The notes: generated by a model from the letters alone, not told the origin. DNA of 64,000 bases from Gracilibacillus kekensis (GCF_900143085.1 NZ_FRCZ01000002.1:434001-498000); one strand, 5' to 3'. Shown: positions 45,352-55,166, counted from the stretch's first letter. Made by a program: numbers and translations.

Positions 45352-47736
45352 TTAAAGTTCTACCACAATTTTATGTTGATTATCGTGAAGCTTATCATTT
45401 ACTTTTATAGTTCGTTGCTCTGTCTTAGGTAAATGTAATGTAACTTGATCAAATGGAAGCTTATAGTCTCCAGCTATTTCAGTCTTAATATCGACTAATT
45501 GCTCGTCACATGCCATTTTCACCTTAATGTACGTATATTCTCCATCTTGATAATTCATTGTATTTCCATCATCTTCATAGATCCATTCCTCTATTTCACC
45601 AGTATGTCGGAAAGGAAATAATAACAAACCGCGTTCCTCTTTGTTATCGTTAAAGCTTATTTCCCCATCTCTAATTGGTAAAATCGACCCAGCCTGAGCA
45701 TACATTGGAATTTTATCTAAAGGTGCTTCAACAGTTAAGTCTGTGCCACCCTCGTAATATTGATCTGAATCAAGTTCATACCAGCCGTGCTGATTTTCAG
45801 GTAAATATACGTCTCGCTCAGTTGCACCTTGTTCCACTACATTACAAATTAAGAGTTTCTCCCCTAATAAGAAATCATCATTCTCTGCGAAAGTCGATTT
45901 ATCCTGATCAAAATGATAAAGGGTTGGTGTCAATATTGGTTTATAATCTTTATGGGCTTGGTGTACAGTTTGATAGATAAAAGGAATCCACTTCACGCGC
46001 TCTTTCATTAATCCACGGATCAAATCTAGGTATTCTGGATACATCCATGGTACGTTAACTGTTTTGTCCTCATTCCAGGAATGAATCGTAAAGCGCGGAT
46101 GGAAAATACCATTTTGAATCCAACGGATCAGTAATTCCGGATCAGGTGCTTTACCTGAGAATCCACCGACATCATGCCCAAAATTATAGACACCACTCAT
46201 ACTTAAGCTGAGGCCCATTTTGATATTATATCTAATCGTTTTCCATTCCGTGAAATTATCACCTGACCATGTTTGCACATACTTTTGCATTCCTGCTGCA
46301 CCGGAACGTGATATTAGATATGGTCTTGTGTTCGGATAAAATTCTCGCTGTGCTTCATATGATGCCTTCATCATCAGCATCGTTTGAATTGGTTTGATAT
46401 AGCTTACAGGGATTGTATTGCCAAACCCATCTGCTTTCGCTCTTTCATCCCAAATTTCATATTCGTTATTGTCGTTCCATGTCGAGTCGATTCCAAATGA
46501 AAATAGTTGTTCTTTGATTTTTGCTTTCCACCAATCAAATGCCTCTTTATTTGTGAAATCTAAATAGGATCCAATATCATCCCAAAACTGCGAAATTTCA
46601 GGTTGATCCGAATCGTTTGCCTTAATGAAAAAATTCTTTTCAGCTAGTTCATCGTATAAAGGATGGTCCTTTAACAATACTGGTTTGATATTGGCACATA
46701 AATTGATGCCATTTTCATGAAAATTATCGATCATATTCGTTGGTGATGGTATTTTTGAATAATCCCAATTAAATACGTATCGTTTGTCTCCAATGCTTGT
46801 ATAGCCGGAAGATAACTGAAATGAATCACAAGGTATATCGAATTCTTTACACGAATCCACAAATTTCTTTAATTGCTCCTGAGCATCTGGAGCATCTGTA
46901 TAAGTCATTGTCGATCCAGAATAACCTAGACTCCATTTTGGTGGCATAATCGTTTTACCAGTAAGCTTGGAAAAGGATTCAACTACTTCCTTCACGCGTG
47001 GGCCAAGTATGAAGTAATAATCTAAATCGCCTTTTGCGGCATGATAATATCGGTACAAACCATGATAGTTGTCTAATTCATTTCCCAAATCAAAAACGGA
47101 ATCACTATAATTATCATAATATAATCCGTAAGCAATCTCTGTTTGTTCATTATAAGTTATATAATAAGGAATGTGCTTATACAACGGATCCGTATTTTCC
47201 GCATCATAGCCCATAGCATCGATCGTTTTCATTCGATATCGTTTTCCAACTTTATTAAAGGGACCACCTTTTTCACCTAGACCATAATAATTATCCTGTT
47301 TATCTCTTTCCAAATAATGATAAACACCAGTCCCTAAACTATCGTTAAAATTATAATTTTGAGTCTTTCTGTCATTTGCAATATTGATCCATTGATTGTT
47401 CACCTTCGTAAACCACTGGAATTTCAATCCTGCTAGTTCAATTACAACTCGTAATCGATTGGTGTAAATTTCTACTTCTTTCTCTCCTCGAACGATCTCA
47501 AAAGCTGGTAAAGAAAAAGGAGATAAATCCGATTTTTCACGACCTTCTGCACTTACATCTTCAGCACCAGGAGTAATTGTCCATGTTCGTTTTAAAAGTG
47601 GGTGATCCTCTTTGGGGATAAACACTCTAAAAACATCTTCTTCTAATATATATACGTGTGCCTCTATTTCATTTGATTTCAATGTTACTGTATTATTTTC
47701 AACGGTATCTACTTGGAAATGTACATCTTTTATCAT
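45352..47736 (-). CDS. GH31 family glycoside hydrolase
   Basis: The 794-residue cytoplasmic enzyme has an N-terminal beta-sandwich, a TIM barrel with YYGLGEKGGPFNKVGKRYRM upstream, and the catalytic nucleophile Asp in FGIDSTWNDNNEYEIWD; MSGVYNFGHDVGGFSG and RWIQNGIFHPRFTIHSWNED are further GH31 signatures. The WNDNNE form is usual in alpha-glucosidases, but alpha-xylosidase or another alpha-glycosidase cannot be excluded. GAGG precedes the ATG. It is 22 bases after the TRAP permease gene, so an acidic or unusual alpha-glycoside may be its substrate. Confidence 0.9.
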   Translation of the reverse strand: MIKDVHFQVDTVENNTVTLKSNEIEAHVYILEEDVFRVFIPKEDHPLLKRTWTITPGAEDVSAEGREKSDLSPFSLPAFEIVRGEKEVEIYTNRLRVVIELAGLKFQWFTKVNNQWINIANDRKTQNYNFNDSLGTGVYHYLERDKQDNYYGLGEKGGPFNKVGKRYRMKTIDAMGYDAENTDPLYKHIPYYITYNEQTEIAYGLYYDNYSDSVFDLGNELDNYHGLYRYYHAAKGDLDYYFILGPRVKEVVESFSKLTGKTIMPPKWSLGYSGSTMTYTDAPDAQEQLKKFVDSCKEFDIPCDSFQLSSGYTSIGDKRYVFNWDYSKIPSPTNMIDNFHENGINLCANIKPVLLKDHPLYDELAEKNFFIKANDSDQPEISQFWDDIGSYLDFTNKEAFDWWKAKIKEQLFSFGIDSTWNDNNEYEIWDERAKADGFGNTIPVSYIKPIQTMLMMKASYEAQREFYPNTRPYLISRSGAAGMQKYVQTWSGDNFTEWKTIRYNIKMGLSLSMSGVYNFGHDVGGFSGKAPDPELLIRWIQNGIFHPRFTIHSWNEDKTVNVPWMYPEYLDLIRGLMKERVKWIPFIYQTVHQAHKDYKPILTPTLYHFDQDKSTFAENDDFLLGEKLLICNVVEQGATERDVYLPENQHGWYELDSDQYYEGGTDLTVEAPLDKIPMYAQAGSILPIRDGEISFNDNKEERGLLLFPFRHTGEIEEWIYEDDGNTMNYQDGEYTYIKVKMACDEQLVDIKTEIAGDYKLPFDQVTLHLPKTEQRTIKVNDKLHDNQHKIVVEL

Positions 47737-47758
47737 CTTTAAACCTCACTTTTTTTCA

Positions 47759-49072
47759 TTACATTAACCCGAATAATCTTGGGATTAATAAACTGATCCA
47801 CTCAAAATACGTAACTAACAATAATGCTATTACCATCGGAATATATAATTTAAACAATGGTCTTATTACAGATTCAATGGAAACATTTGCAACACTACTA
47901 CCTACGAATAAAGCACTACCAACAGGTGGTGTTGTTATTCCAATACATAAGTTAAATATTAATATTACACCAAAATGAACAGGATCGATTCCTATATTCG
48001 TTGCTATTGGTAGAAAAATAGGCGTAAAAATTAAAATTGCTGGCGTGATATCCATAAAGATCCCAACTGCTAATAAAATGATGTTCATTAAAAGCAAAAT
48101 AATGATTGGATTATCAGATATCGAAAGTAATAAATCTGTTATTTGCTGTGGAATTCCTGCATAGGCCATTACCCATGACATAATAGAAGATGCTCCAACT
48201 AAAAATAGCACAATACCAGTCATCACTAGCGTATCTTTTAAAACAATAGGGAAATCTGATATTTTAATTTCTCTATAGAACGCAGCTAAAATTGCAGAAT
48301 ATAAAACAGCAACTGCTGCACCTTCTGTTGCAGTAAAAATCCCAGCTACAATCCCTCCAATAACCACGACGATTAAAGAAAGACTTGGAAGTGAGTCAAA
48401 AACTACTTTAAGACCTTGTTTAAACGTGACCTTATCTGCTATCGGATACTTTTCTTTTTTTGCGATGAAATAGGCAACGATCATAATCGATAACCCCATT
48501 AAAATACCAGGTAAATATCCTGCCATAAATAGTGCTGAGATTGATGTACCACCACTTACTAATGAATAAACGATAAAAGCTGTGGTAGGCGGAATTAACA
48601 ACCCTGTCGGTGCAGATGCAATATTTACAGCAGCAGAAAAGGACGGGTCATATTTTTCCTTTTTTTGCAGCGGCGTCATTACACTACCGATTGCTGCTGC
48701 AGAAGCTACTGCTGAACCTGAAATAGATCCAAATAACATATTCCCTACAACATTCGTATGGGCTAAAGAACCAGGCATTCGACCAACAAAAAGTTTTGCT
48801 AAGTTTATTAATCGAATAGCAATCCCACCATTGTTCATGATACTGCCAGATAACATAAAAAAGATGATGGCAAGAAGTGTAAAGCTATCTATACCTTCAA
48901 ATAACTTTTGCGCCGCAGTAAACGTAATAATATCTAAAGGTACTAAAGTTAATGCCGCTAATAAGGAAGAAATTCCGATTCCAACAGAGATAGGCACACC
49001 TATCACTAACATAATAAAAAAGGATCCAAATAATACGATTGTTGCTAATAAACTGGTATCCACCTTATTCAC
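47759..49072 (-). CDS. dctM: TRAP transporter large permease, DctM
   Basis: The 437-residue, roughly 12-helix ion-coupled permease is typical of DctM/SiaM: SLLATIVLFGSFFIMLVIGVPISVGIG at the start, then SGSAVASAAAIGSVMTP, the conserved NIASAPTGLLIPPTTAFIVYS and GVILIFNLCIGITTPPVGSALFVG. The start is a GTG overlapping the small-permease gene by 8 bases. TRAP systems import carboxylates or acidic sugars with Na+; substrate not deducible from the permease. Confidence 0.93.
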   Translation of the reverse strand: MNKVDTSLLATIVLFGSFFIMLVIGVPISVGIGISSLLAALTLVPLDIITFTAAQKLFEGIDSFTLLAIIFFMLSGSIMNNGGIAIRLINLAKLFVGRMPGSLAHTNVVGNMLFGSISGSAVASAAAIGSVMTPLQKKEKYDPSFSAAVNIASAPTGLLIPPTTAFIVYSLVSGGTSISALFMAGYLPGILMGLSIMIVAYFIAKKEKYPIADKVTFKQGLKVVFDSLPSLSLIVVVIGGIVAGIFTATEGAAVAVLYSAILAAFYREIKISDFPIVLKDTLVMTGIVLFLVGASSIMSWVMAYAGIPQQITDLLLSISDNPIIILLLMNIILLAVGIFMDITPAILIFTPIFLPIATNIGIDPVHFGVILIFNLCIGITTPPVGSALFVGSSVANVSIESVIRPLFKLYIPMVIALLLVTYFEWISLLIPRLFGLM

Positions 49073-49553
49073 CTTCTCCCTGATTAGTTTGGAAATAATT
49101 TTTTACGTTTAATAATTTGTACAAAATAATAAGCACGCCGCTGATCGGTAAAATTGTATAAACAATTCCTTTTTGTATTCCTAGTATTGGCGTAGTTTGA
49201 GCCATTGTTGTGTTTACTGCATCGATACCACCCTGCAACAAAATAACAACAGCAAAAAATACGACGAAAAGGTCATTAATAATAGTAATGATTAATTTTC
49301 TGCTACCTGATAATTTATTAGTAACAAACGTTAATGCTAAATGTTTATTTGATCCAAAAGCATAACAAGCCCCTAAAAGAGACGTCCACACTAATAAAAA
49401 CCCTAACAATTCATTCGTAAATGTACTTGGATTTTGCAGAACATAACGAGTAAAAACCTGCCAAAGAGCTCCTAATACCAGAACAACTAATAAGAAGGAA
49501 GCGACTATTAAAATTGTACGGTCCAACACCTTTTTTATTTTATCTACCAACAT
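49065..49553 (-). CDS. dctQ: TRAP transporter small permease, DctQ
   Basis: 162 residues from the ATG at 49553; AAGGAG lies about 11 bases upstream. Four membrane segments are present with the DctQ pattern FTRYVLQNPSTFTNELLGFLLVWTSLLGACYAFGSNKHLAL. It forms the membrane complex with DctM, whose gene overlaps its end. The distance to the binding-protein gene is 160 bases and holds a hairpin at 49675-49700. Confidence 0.9.
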   Translation of the reverse strand: MLVDKIKKVLDRTILIVASFLLVVLVLGALWQVFTRYVLQNPSTFTNELLGFLLVWTSLLGACYAFGSNKHLALTFVTNKLSGSRKLIITIINDLFVVFFAVVILLQGGIDAVNTTMAQTTPILGIQKGIVYTILPISGVLIILYKLLNVKNYFQTNQGEGE

Positions 49554-49674
49554 GGAGTATATTCTCCTTTTTTTGTTATGATTTATCATTAAAAGAACTA
49601 ACTTTCTGTCACTCTAACTGAACGCCAAAATCCTTTAATCTAGTTCTATCCAACTTCACAAAATAAATGTATGA

Positions 49675-49700
49675 ATAGAGACACTCGAAAAGAGCGTCTC
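49675..49700 (-). terminator. Hairpin between TRAP binding-protein and permease genes
   Basis: AGAGACGCTC and GAGTGTCTCT pair with one G-T around TTTTC. The minus-strand T-run is weak (ATTCATACATTTATTTT), so partial termination favouring excess binding protein is likely. Confidence 0.5.
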
Positions 49701-49713
49701 TATTTTTCAAAAA

Positions 49714-50730
49714 TTATTGATCAAGTTCATTAATTGCATCAATAATTTCAGCTAATTTTTCGTCTTTTTTCATTTCCTCATGTAACGGTTGTACTGCTTC
49801 AATAAACGGTTCTTTATCTACTTCGTTGAATTCAACACCCATTTCTTTTGCTTCGGTAACAGCTTCTTCAAGGGCTTTATTCCATAGTTCCGTATGTTCT
49901 TTTCTTGTTTCATCTGCTGCTTCATTAAAGGCTGTTTTTTCCTCTTCTGATAAGCTATCCCATAAATCTGTACTTACAATTAAAATATCTGGAATATTTG
50001 TATGTTCAGAATAGGAGAAGTTTTTAGCAACCTCGCCATGCTGTCCTGTTGTTAAGGCAGTAGGATTACTCTCAGCACCATCAATAACACCTTGCTGTAA
50101 AGATGTGTAAATTTCGTTATAGCCTAATGGAGTTGGTGTACCTCCTAATAAATCCACCATATCAATTGCAGTTTGGCTATCCATTACTCTGATATTTAAA
50201 CCTTCTAAATCTTCTGGTGTTTCAATTGGTGTATCCACTGTATAAAAGCTACGTGCACCGGAATCAAAGTAAGAAAAACCCACAAAACCATTATCTGCAG
50301 TTGATTGATAAATATCTTCTACAACATCTGATTCCATTACATTTCGATAATGCTCGTTACTTGTAAAAATGTAAGGTAATGAGAAAACCGCAAATTCATC
50401 CGAAAACGATTCTAAAGCCCCTGCACTTACTTTTGTCATTTGAACACTACCATTTTGTACTTGTTCTAATACCTCCGATTCAGAACCTAACACACCATTC
50501 GGAAATATTTCAATAGTAGTATTACCATCTGTTTTTTCTTCTACGCTTTCTACAAATGTTGTTAATGCTTGATGAATCGGGTGATCTTCACTCAAATTAT
50601 GTGCTAATCTTAATTCCCTAGTTTCACTTCCTGATTCGCTTTCATTACTTTCATCTGATGACTCGTTGCTTCCACATGCTACTAATAAACCGATTAACAA
50701 AATCAAAATTCCAACTAATTGTTTTTTCAT
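49714..50730 (-). CDS. dctP: TRAP transporter substrate-binding lipoprotein, DctP
   Basis: 338 residues with a lipobox signal (KKQLVGILILLIGLLVACGSN) and an acidic Ser-rich linker. The DctP fold is visible in RLAHNLSEDHPIHQALTTFVESVEEKT, IEIFPNGVLGSESEVLEQVQNG and the carboxylate-binding segment GLNIRVMDSQTAIDMVDLLGGTPTPLGYNEIYTSLQQGVIDGAE. The conserved Arg of NIRVM normally binds a substrate carboxylate, so an organic acid, uronate or sialate-like ligand is expected. It is the first gene of the TRAP-GH31 operon. Confidence 0.93.
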   Translation of the reverse strand: MKKQLVGILILLIGLLVACGSNESSDESNESESGSETRELRLAHNLSEDHPIHQALTTFVESVEEKTDGNTTIEIFPNGVLGSESEVLEQVQNGSVQMTKVSAGALESFSDEFAVFSLPYIFTSNEHYRNVMESDVVEDIYQSTADNGFVGFSYFDSGARSFYTVDTPIETPEDLEGLNIRVMDSQTAIDMVDLLGGTPTPLGYNEIYTSLQQGVIDGAESNPTALTTGQHGEVAKNFSYSEHTNIPDILIVSTDLWDSLSEEEKTAFNEAADETRKEHTELWNKALEEAVTEAKEMGVEFNEVDKEPFIEAVQPLHEEMKKDEKLAEIIDAINELDQ

Positions 50731-50925
50731 TGTTGTCCTCCTAGAATATTTTCTTATTTTATTTAGTGACTCAACAAACTAATTACCCCTTATAAACGAT
50801 CCACCTCCAAATTCAGACGCAAAAAAAGACCCATGACTAAATGAAGGTAAGCGCAATTATTTTTATTTAACCGCATACCTTGTATAGTTTGGATCTCCGT
50901 TTTCTCCGCAATAAATATTATGAAC

Positions 50926-50936
50926 TTGTACGACAA
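50926..50936. promoter_or_regulatory. FadR-type GntR operator candidate at the TRAP promoter
   Basis: On the minus strand TTGTCGTACAA matches the FadR-subfamily pattern TNGTNNNACNA at all defined positions. It lies just downstream of the -10 box. Confidence 0.45.
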
Positions 50937-50964
50937 TAATATACAATAACTAAAACGCTGTCAA
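50936..50964 (-). promoter_or_regulatory. Promoter of the TRAP-GH31 operon
   Basis: TTGACA (50959-50964) and TATTAT (50936-50941) with a 17-base spacer on the minus strand. The leader would be about 200 bases long. Nothing else recognisable lies in the gene-free 50731-51036 apart from this promoter and the operator candidate. Confidence 0.65.
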
Positions 50965-51036
50965 CCAACTTAAGTTATTTTTCTACAAAAAATTTAAAAA
51001 TTCGCGCATATACTAAGTAATTTTTACTATCCATTT

Positions 51037-51585
51037 TTATTTTAAACTATATAAATTCTCATTTGACGTAGTAATGGCGATAGCACCACTATTAAGCGCT
51101 TGTTCAATATCCGCTTCTGTTTTAATCAATCCCCCAGCTATTACCGGAATTCCCGTCTGTTCTGCAATATCATTTATAACGGAAGGGATAATTCCTGGTA
51201 AAACTTCTATATAATCTGGTTTCGTTTTTTTAATTAATTCAATGTTTTTTTCGAGTGCCGAGCTATCTATCGCAAACAACCGTTGAATTGCTACAATATT
51301 ACTTTTTTTAGCCATCGCAATCACATTTGCTCTTGTTGAGATAATCCCATCCACTTTCACATGACGTATCAAAAACTCCATTCCATATTGATCTACTTTT
51401 AAACCATTGATCAAGTCGGCATGTACAAATATTTTCTTTTGAAATTTCCGAGCATAACTAACGATTTGTGGCAATTGTGCCACCCTTGTTTCTAAAATTA
51501 TAATTAAGGGATGATCACTTTTTAGTATTTTTTCAAAATCCTTTATTTTCCGTACAGCAGGTAATACTCCTTCCACCTTCATCAT
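51037..51585 (-). CDS. glpP: Glycerol uptake operon antiterminator GlpP
   Basis: The 182-residue RNA-binding regulator is a small TIM-barrel protein with the GlpP pattern VEGVLPAVRKIKDFEKIL, KKIFVHADLINGLKVDQYGMEFL, GIISTRANVIAMAKK and PDYIEVLPGIIPSVI. It binds glycerol-3-phosphate and allows transcription through a leader terminator; the glpK leader at 45193-45259 is the obvious target. The gene is not next to glpK as in B. subtilis but about 6 kb away, behind the TRAP operon. Confidence 0.93.
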   Translation of the reverse strand: MMKVEGVLPAVRKIKDFEKILKSDHPLIIILETRVAQLPQIVSYARKFQKKIFVHADLINGLKVDQYGMEFLIRHVKVDGIISTRANVIAMAKKSNIVAIQRLFAIDSSALEKNIELIKKTKPDYIEVLPGIIPSVINDIAEQTGIPVIAGGLIKTEADIEQALNSGAIAITTSNENLYSLK

Positions 51586-51786
51586 TTAGTCTCTCCTCTC
51601 ATCTATGTTAAAGACATTTGCGAATATCGCTAAATTAGCATAAAATTAGTTTAGTATGGGTATTACACTCTATATAATACATGATTTTCAGACTATTAAG
51701 ACATCAAAGAGAAATCATTATTCATTTTTTAAAAATCATGTTATGATAGGTTATGTGTCTTTTTTATGTCGCATTTTAATGTTTTT

Positions 51787-51815
51787 CGATTCTTTCTGAC
51801 AATTTTAGAATCGAT
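51787..51815. promoter_or_regulatory. Inverted repeat in the 381-base ppc upstream region
   Basis: CGATTCT and AGAATCG (7-bp arms, 13-base gap) lie about 150-180 bases before the PEP carboxylase start. I see no gene and no other clear signal in 51586-51966, which must hold the ppc and glpP promoters. Confidence 0.3.
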
Positions 51816-51966
51816 TGTTCTGTTTACGTCCTCTAACCAATTCCAGCCAAAAAATCTAATGTAGTTATAAGATGCTCTAATCTAAACATTCAATGAATGA
51901 CACAAACAAATGAATCATCAAGCAAACATCTTATCAAATTAAAACTTTGAAAGGAAGTGGGACACA

Positions 51967-54720
51967 ATGACAACAACGTCAGAGGAAAGATCAAATGTAT
52001 CCTTATTAAAAGATGTCGAATACCTAACCAAAATTTTAGATGATGTACTGCTACACGAAGGTGGCGAAAAACTGTTAAGTGCAGTGAAAGAAATTCGTAT
52101 ACTTTCTAAAGAGGTTAGAGAAACAAAAGAGGAAAAAACACAAGAAAAAATAAAAGAGAAAATTAATCAATTAGAGCCTGGATTCAGAAAGAATGTTATT
52201 CGCGCATTTTCCATCCATCTTCACCTACTAAATATTGCAGAACAAAATTACAGATCAAGAAGACGTCGTGAATATCAAGCACAAGATGCGAACATTATCC
52301 AACCTGGTTCACTTGAAGCGGGCGTTAAACAACTAATAGATAACAATATCTCACCAGAACAAGTGACAGAACTTTTAGGTAAATTATCATTGGAACTTAT
52401 TATGACTGCTCACCCAACAGAAGCAACAAGAAGAACGATTCTGCAAATTCACAAAAGAATAGCTCGTTTATTAACATCTTGGGATTATTCTTACACACGT
52501 TATGAGAAAAAATTAATAAAAGAACGAATTGCTAATGAAATTACGATTTTATGGCAGACTCAGGAAATTAGACAGAAAAAACCGTCTGTTATGAAAGAAG
52601 TTTCCAACGGTTTATACTATTTTGATCGTGTTTTATTTGATGTTTTACCAAAAATTCACGATGATTTAGAAGATTTATTATATGAGAATTATAATCAAAG
52701 ATGGAATATCCCTTCTTTCCTACGTTTCGGTTCATGGATTGGTGGTGACCGTGATGGTAACCCTAATGTAAAAGCTACTACTACTTATAATACATTAAAG
52801 CGTCATCGAGAACTCGTACTTAAGAAATATAAAGAATCCATAGGGACACTACAAAATCGACTTAGCCATTCGGACTCAAAAGTCGAAGTAAGTAATGAAA
52901 TAAGAGAATCTATTCAGAAAGATCGTCAAGAATTAAATTGTAATGGTTGGCATAAAGAAGACGAAGTATATCGTGTGAAATTATCACTTATGCTAAAGAA
53001 ATTAGAATATACGGAGCAAGATGATGAACGTGGTTATGCGATATCAGAAGATTTATTAGCAGATTTAAATTTGATTCGTGAGAGTATGATGATGCATCAC
53101 CCAAAACAAAATCCAGTGAAATTATTACGAAAAGTAATTCGCCAAGTCGATTTATTTGGTTTCCACTTAGCATCATTAGATGTGCGTAATCATAGTGGTG
53201 AACATGAATCTGCATTGACGGAAATATATAATAAAGTAAACATCGCGGACAATTACAAATCATTAGACGAAGATGAGAAAGTAAAGACACTTGTTTCATC
53301 ATTAGAAAACCCACGTCCAATGATCTCAATTTATGATGAATTCTCACCAGAAACACAGGAAGTCATTGATACATTCCGCATGATTAAAAGTGCTCAAGAT
53401 ACTTTTGGAATGCGTGCAATTGAAGTGTATTTAATCAGTATGACAAACAATGTCAGTGATTTGTTAGAAGTGCTAGTACTAGCAAAAGAAGTTGGACTCT
53501 ATCGCGTGTATCCAGATGGAAGAGTAGTAAGCCGCATTCATGTAGCTCCATTATTAGAAACCATTGATGATTTGAAAAATGGTCCTGAAATGGTTAAGAA
53601 GTTATTTGATATACCGTTATACAGAAAGCATCTTGAAGCTCGTGGAGACTTGCAAGAAATCATGCTTGGTTATTCTGATGGTAGTAAAGATGGCGGTAAT
53701 ATTACTGCTAACTGGGTGCTCTATAAAGCACAACAAGAAATTCATGACATTTCATCCAACTATGGAGTTAAATTAAAATACTTCCATGGTCGTGGCGGAT
53801 CACTTGGTCGTGGTGGTGGACCATTATATTCTAGTTTATTATCACAACCAGCCGTAACTTTAGGTGATGGAGTAAAAATTACCGAACAAGGAGAAGTATT
53901 ATCTTCACGTTATTTATTAGAAGATATTGCTTATCGTAGTTTAGAACAAGCTACTTCTACTCTCTTAACTGGAATTATGGGATTAAGTGATGATTATGCG
54001 AACATGCAACCATCTCAAAAAGAAGTGGATGCAATGAGTGTCATCTCTGAATATGCATTGAAGAAATATCAATCATTAGTCTTTGAAGATCCTGATTTTA
54101 TTAAATACTTTAACCAAGCAACACCATTACACGAATTAGGAGACCTAAACATAGGTTCAAGACCAATGAAGCGTAAAGGCAGTGACCGATTCGAAGATTT
54201 ACGCGCAATCCCTTGGGTATTTGCTTGGACTCAAAGTAGACAACTATTACCTGCTTGGTATGCAGCTGGTACAGGATTTAAGAAATATCTTGATGAAACA
54301 GGTAATCTTGAATTCTTACAGGAGATGTATAACCGTTGGCCATTTTTCCAGGCTATTATCAACAACCTGCAGATGGCATTAACGAAAGCAGATATTCAAA
54401 CTGCGAAAGAATATGCCAATATGATGAAAGACACAGAAATCAGCGGTAGAATCTTTGGACAACTTGCTGATGAATACAAAGAAACAAAGGATATTGTTCT
54501 AAAAATTACAGGACAAGATGAGTTACTGGATAACAGACAGAATATTAAAGAATCTGTTCGACTACGTAACCCGCTAGTTGATCCGTTAAACCTCCTGCAA
54601 GTTCAACTTGTCTCACAACTTCGAAATGAAGGTGAAGAAAGTGAAAAATATGAAGAACTTCTCATGGAAGCACTTCTCACCATCAACGGAGTAGCAGCAG
54701 GACTTCGCAACACAGGTTAA
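51967..54720 (+). CDS. ppc: Phosphoenolpyruvate carboxylase
   Basis: The 917-residue enzyme forms oxaloacetate from PEP and bicarbonate. Catalytic and binding motifs are intact: LIMTAHPTEATRRTI with the active-site His, GSWIGGDRDGNPNV, GYSDGSKDGG, FHGRGGSLGRGGGP and the C-terminal RNTG. Length is normal. AAAGGAAGTGGG precedes the ATG and a strong terminator follows, so it is monocistronic. Many bacilli use pyruvate carboxylase instead, so it is an anaplerotic choice worth noting. Confidence 0.97.
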   Translation: MTTTSEERSNVSLLKDVEYLTKILDDVLLHEGGEKLLSAVKEIRILSKEVRETKEEKTQEKIKEKINQLEPGFRKNVIRAFSIHLHLLNIAEQNYRSRRRREYQAQDANIIQPGSLEAGVKQLIDNNISPEQVTELLGKLSLELIMTAHPTEATRRTILQIHKRIARLLTSWDYSYTRYEKKLIKERIANEITILWQTQEIRQKKPSVMKEVSNGLYYFDRVLFDVLPKIHDDLEDLLYENYNQRWNIPSFLRFGSWIGGDRDGNPNVKATTTYNTLKRHRELVLKKYKESIGTLQNRLSHSDSKVEVSNEIRESIQKDRQELNCNGWHKEDEVYRVKLSLMLKKLEYTEQDDERGYAISEDLLADLNLIRESMMMHHPKQNPVKLLRKVIRQVDLFGFHLASLDVRNHSGEHESALTEIYNKVNIADNYKSLDEDEKVKTLVSSLENPRPMISIYDEFSPETQEVIDTFRMIKSAQDTFGMRAIEVYLISMTNNVSDLLEVLVLAKEVGLYRVYPDGRVVSRIHVAPLLETIDDLKNGPEMVKKLFDIPLYRKHLEARGDLQEIMLGYSDGSKDGGNITANWVLYKAQQEIHDISSNYGVKLKYFHGRGGSLGRGGGPLYSSLLSQPAVTLGDGVKITEQGEVLSSRYLLEDIAYRSLEQATSTLLTGIMGLSDDYANMQPSQKEVDAMSVISEYALKKYQSLVFEDPDFIKYFNQATPLHELGDLNIGSRPMKRKGSDRFEDLRAIPWVFAWTQSRQLLPAWYAAGTGFKKYLDETGNLEFLQEMYNRWPFFQAIINNLQMALTKADIQTAKEYANMMKDTEISGRIFGQLADEYKETKDIVLKITGQDELLDNRQNIKESVRLRNPLVDPLNLLQVQLVSQLRNEGEESEKYEELLMEALLTINGVAAGLRNTG

Positions 54721-54730
54721 TTTAACTACC

Positions 54731-54770
54731 AAAAGCCTTTAAGCAACCATTTGCTTAAAGGCTTTTTTAT
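54731..54770 (+). terminator. Terminator after ppc
   Basis: AAAAGCCTTTAAGCA and its exact complement form a 15-bp stem with a 6-base loop, ending in TTTTTTAT. Confidence 0.9.
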
Positions 54771-54784
54771 ATCACTGTTTAACT

Positions 54785-55036
54785 AAACTGCAAAGTAACT
54801 AAAGTGGTAATTTTGAATGAAGGCATCTGTGTAATAACCGCTCCGGCTTGCCCACTTCGCTTTCCAGGGGGCGCGTCTTCAGCTAACTTTTTCAAGCGAT
54901 CTGTGCTTGGAAAAGTTAGCTGAAGGGAAAACCCCACGGAAAGGGAAGTGGGCAGCCGGAGCGGATGTCTAGTAAATAAAGTATTTCAAAATTACCACTT
55001 TGACTAATAAATTTTCAACTGTTTACTTCGCAGTTT
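54785..55036. repeat. Mosaic palindromic repeat element (copy 2)
   Basis: The outer arms are ACTAAAGTGGTAATTTTGAA (54799-54818) and TTCAAAATTACCACTTTGACT (about 54985-55005), flanked by ACTGCAAAGTAA / TTACTTCGCAGTTT. Inside lies a 127-bp hairpin (54838-54964) with ends CCGCTCCGGCTTGCCCACTT and its near complement, and an inner CTTCAGCTAACTTTTTC stem. It has the same build as the element at 22490-22960. No gene is present in 54721-55166. Confidence 0.75.
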
Positions 55037-55120
55037 GTTCATGTACATAGTTTCCAAAAAAATGTGTCTAAACTATGAACTAATTGTTACAATAATATGA
55101 ACTTTATGATATACTATATT

Positions 55121-55134
55121 TGAAAACACTTACA
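55121..55134. promoter_or_regulatory. Near-cre box
   Basis: TGAAAACACTTACA matches the cre consensus except that the central CG is CA. It lies 33 bases before the start of the small membrane-protein gene. Weak evidence. Confidence 0.25.
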
Positions 55135-55166
55135 GTTAATTTGTTGATATATAAGAGGTGATAAAT

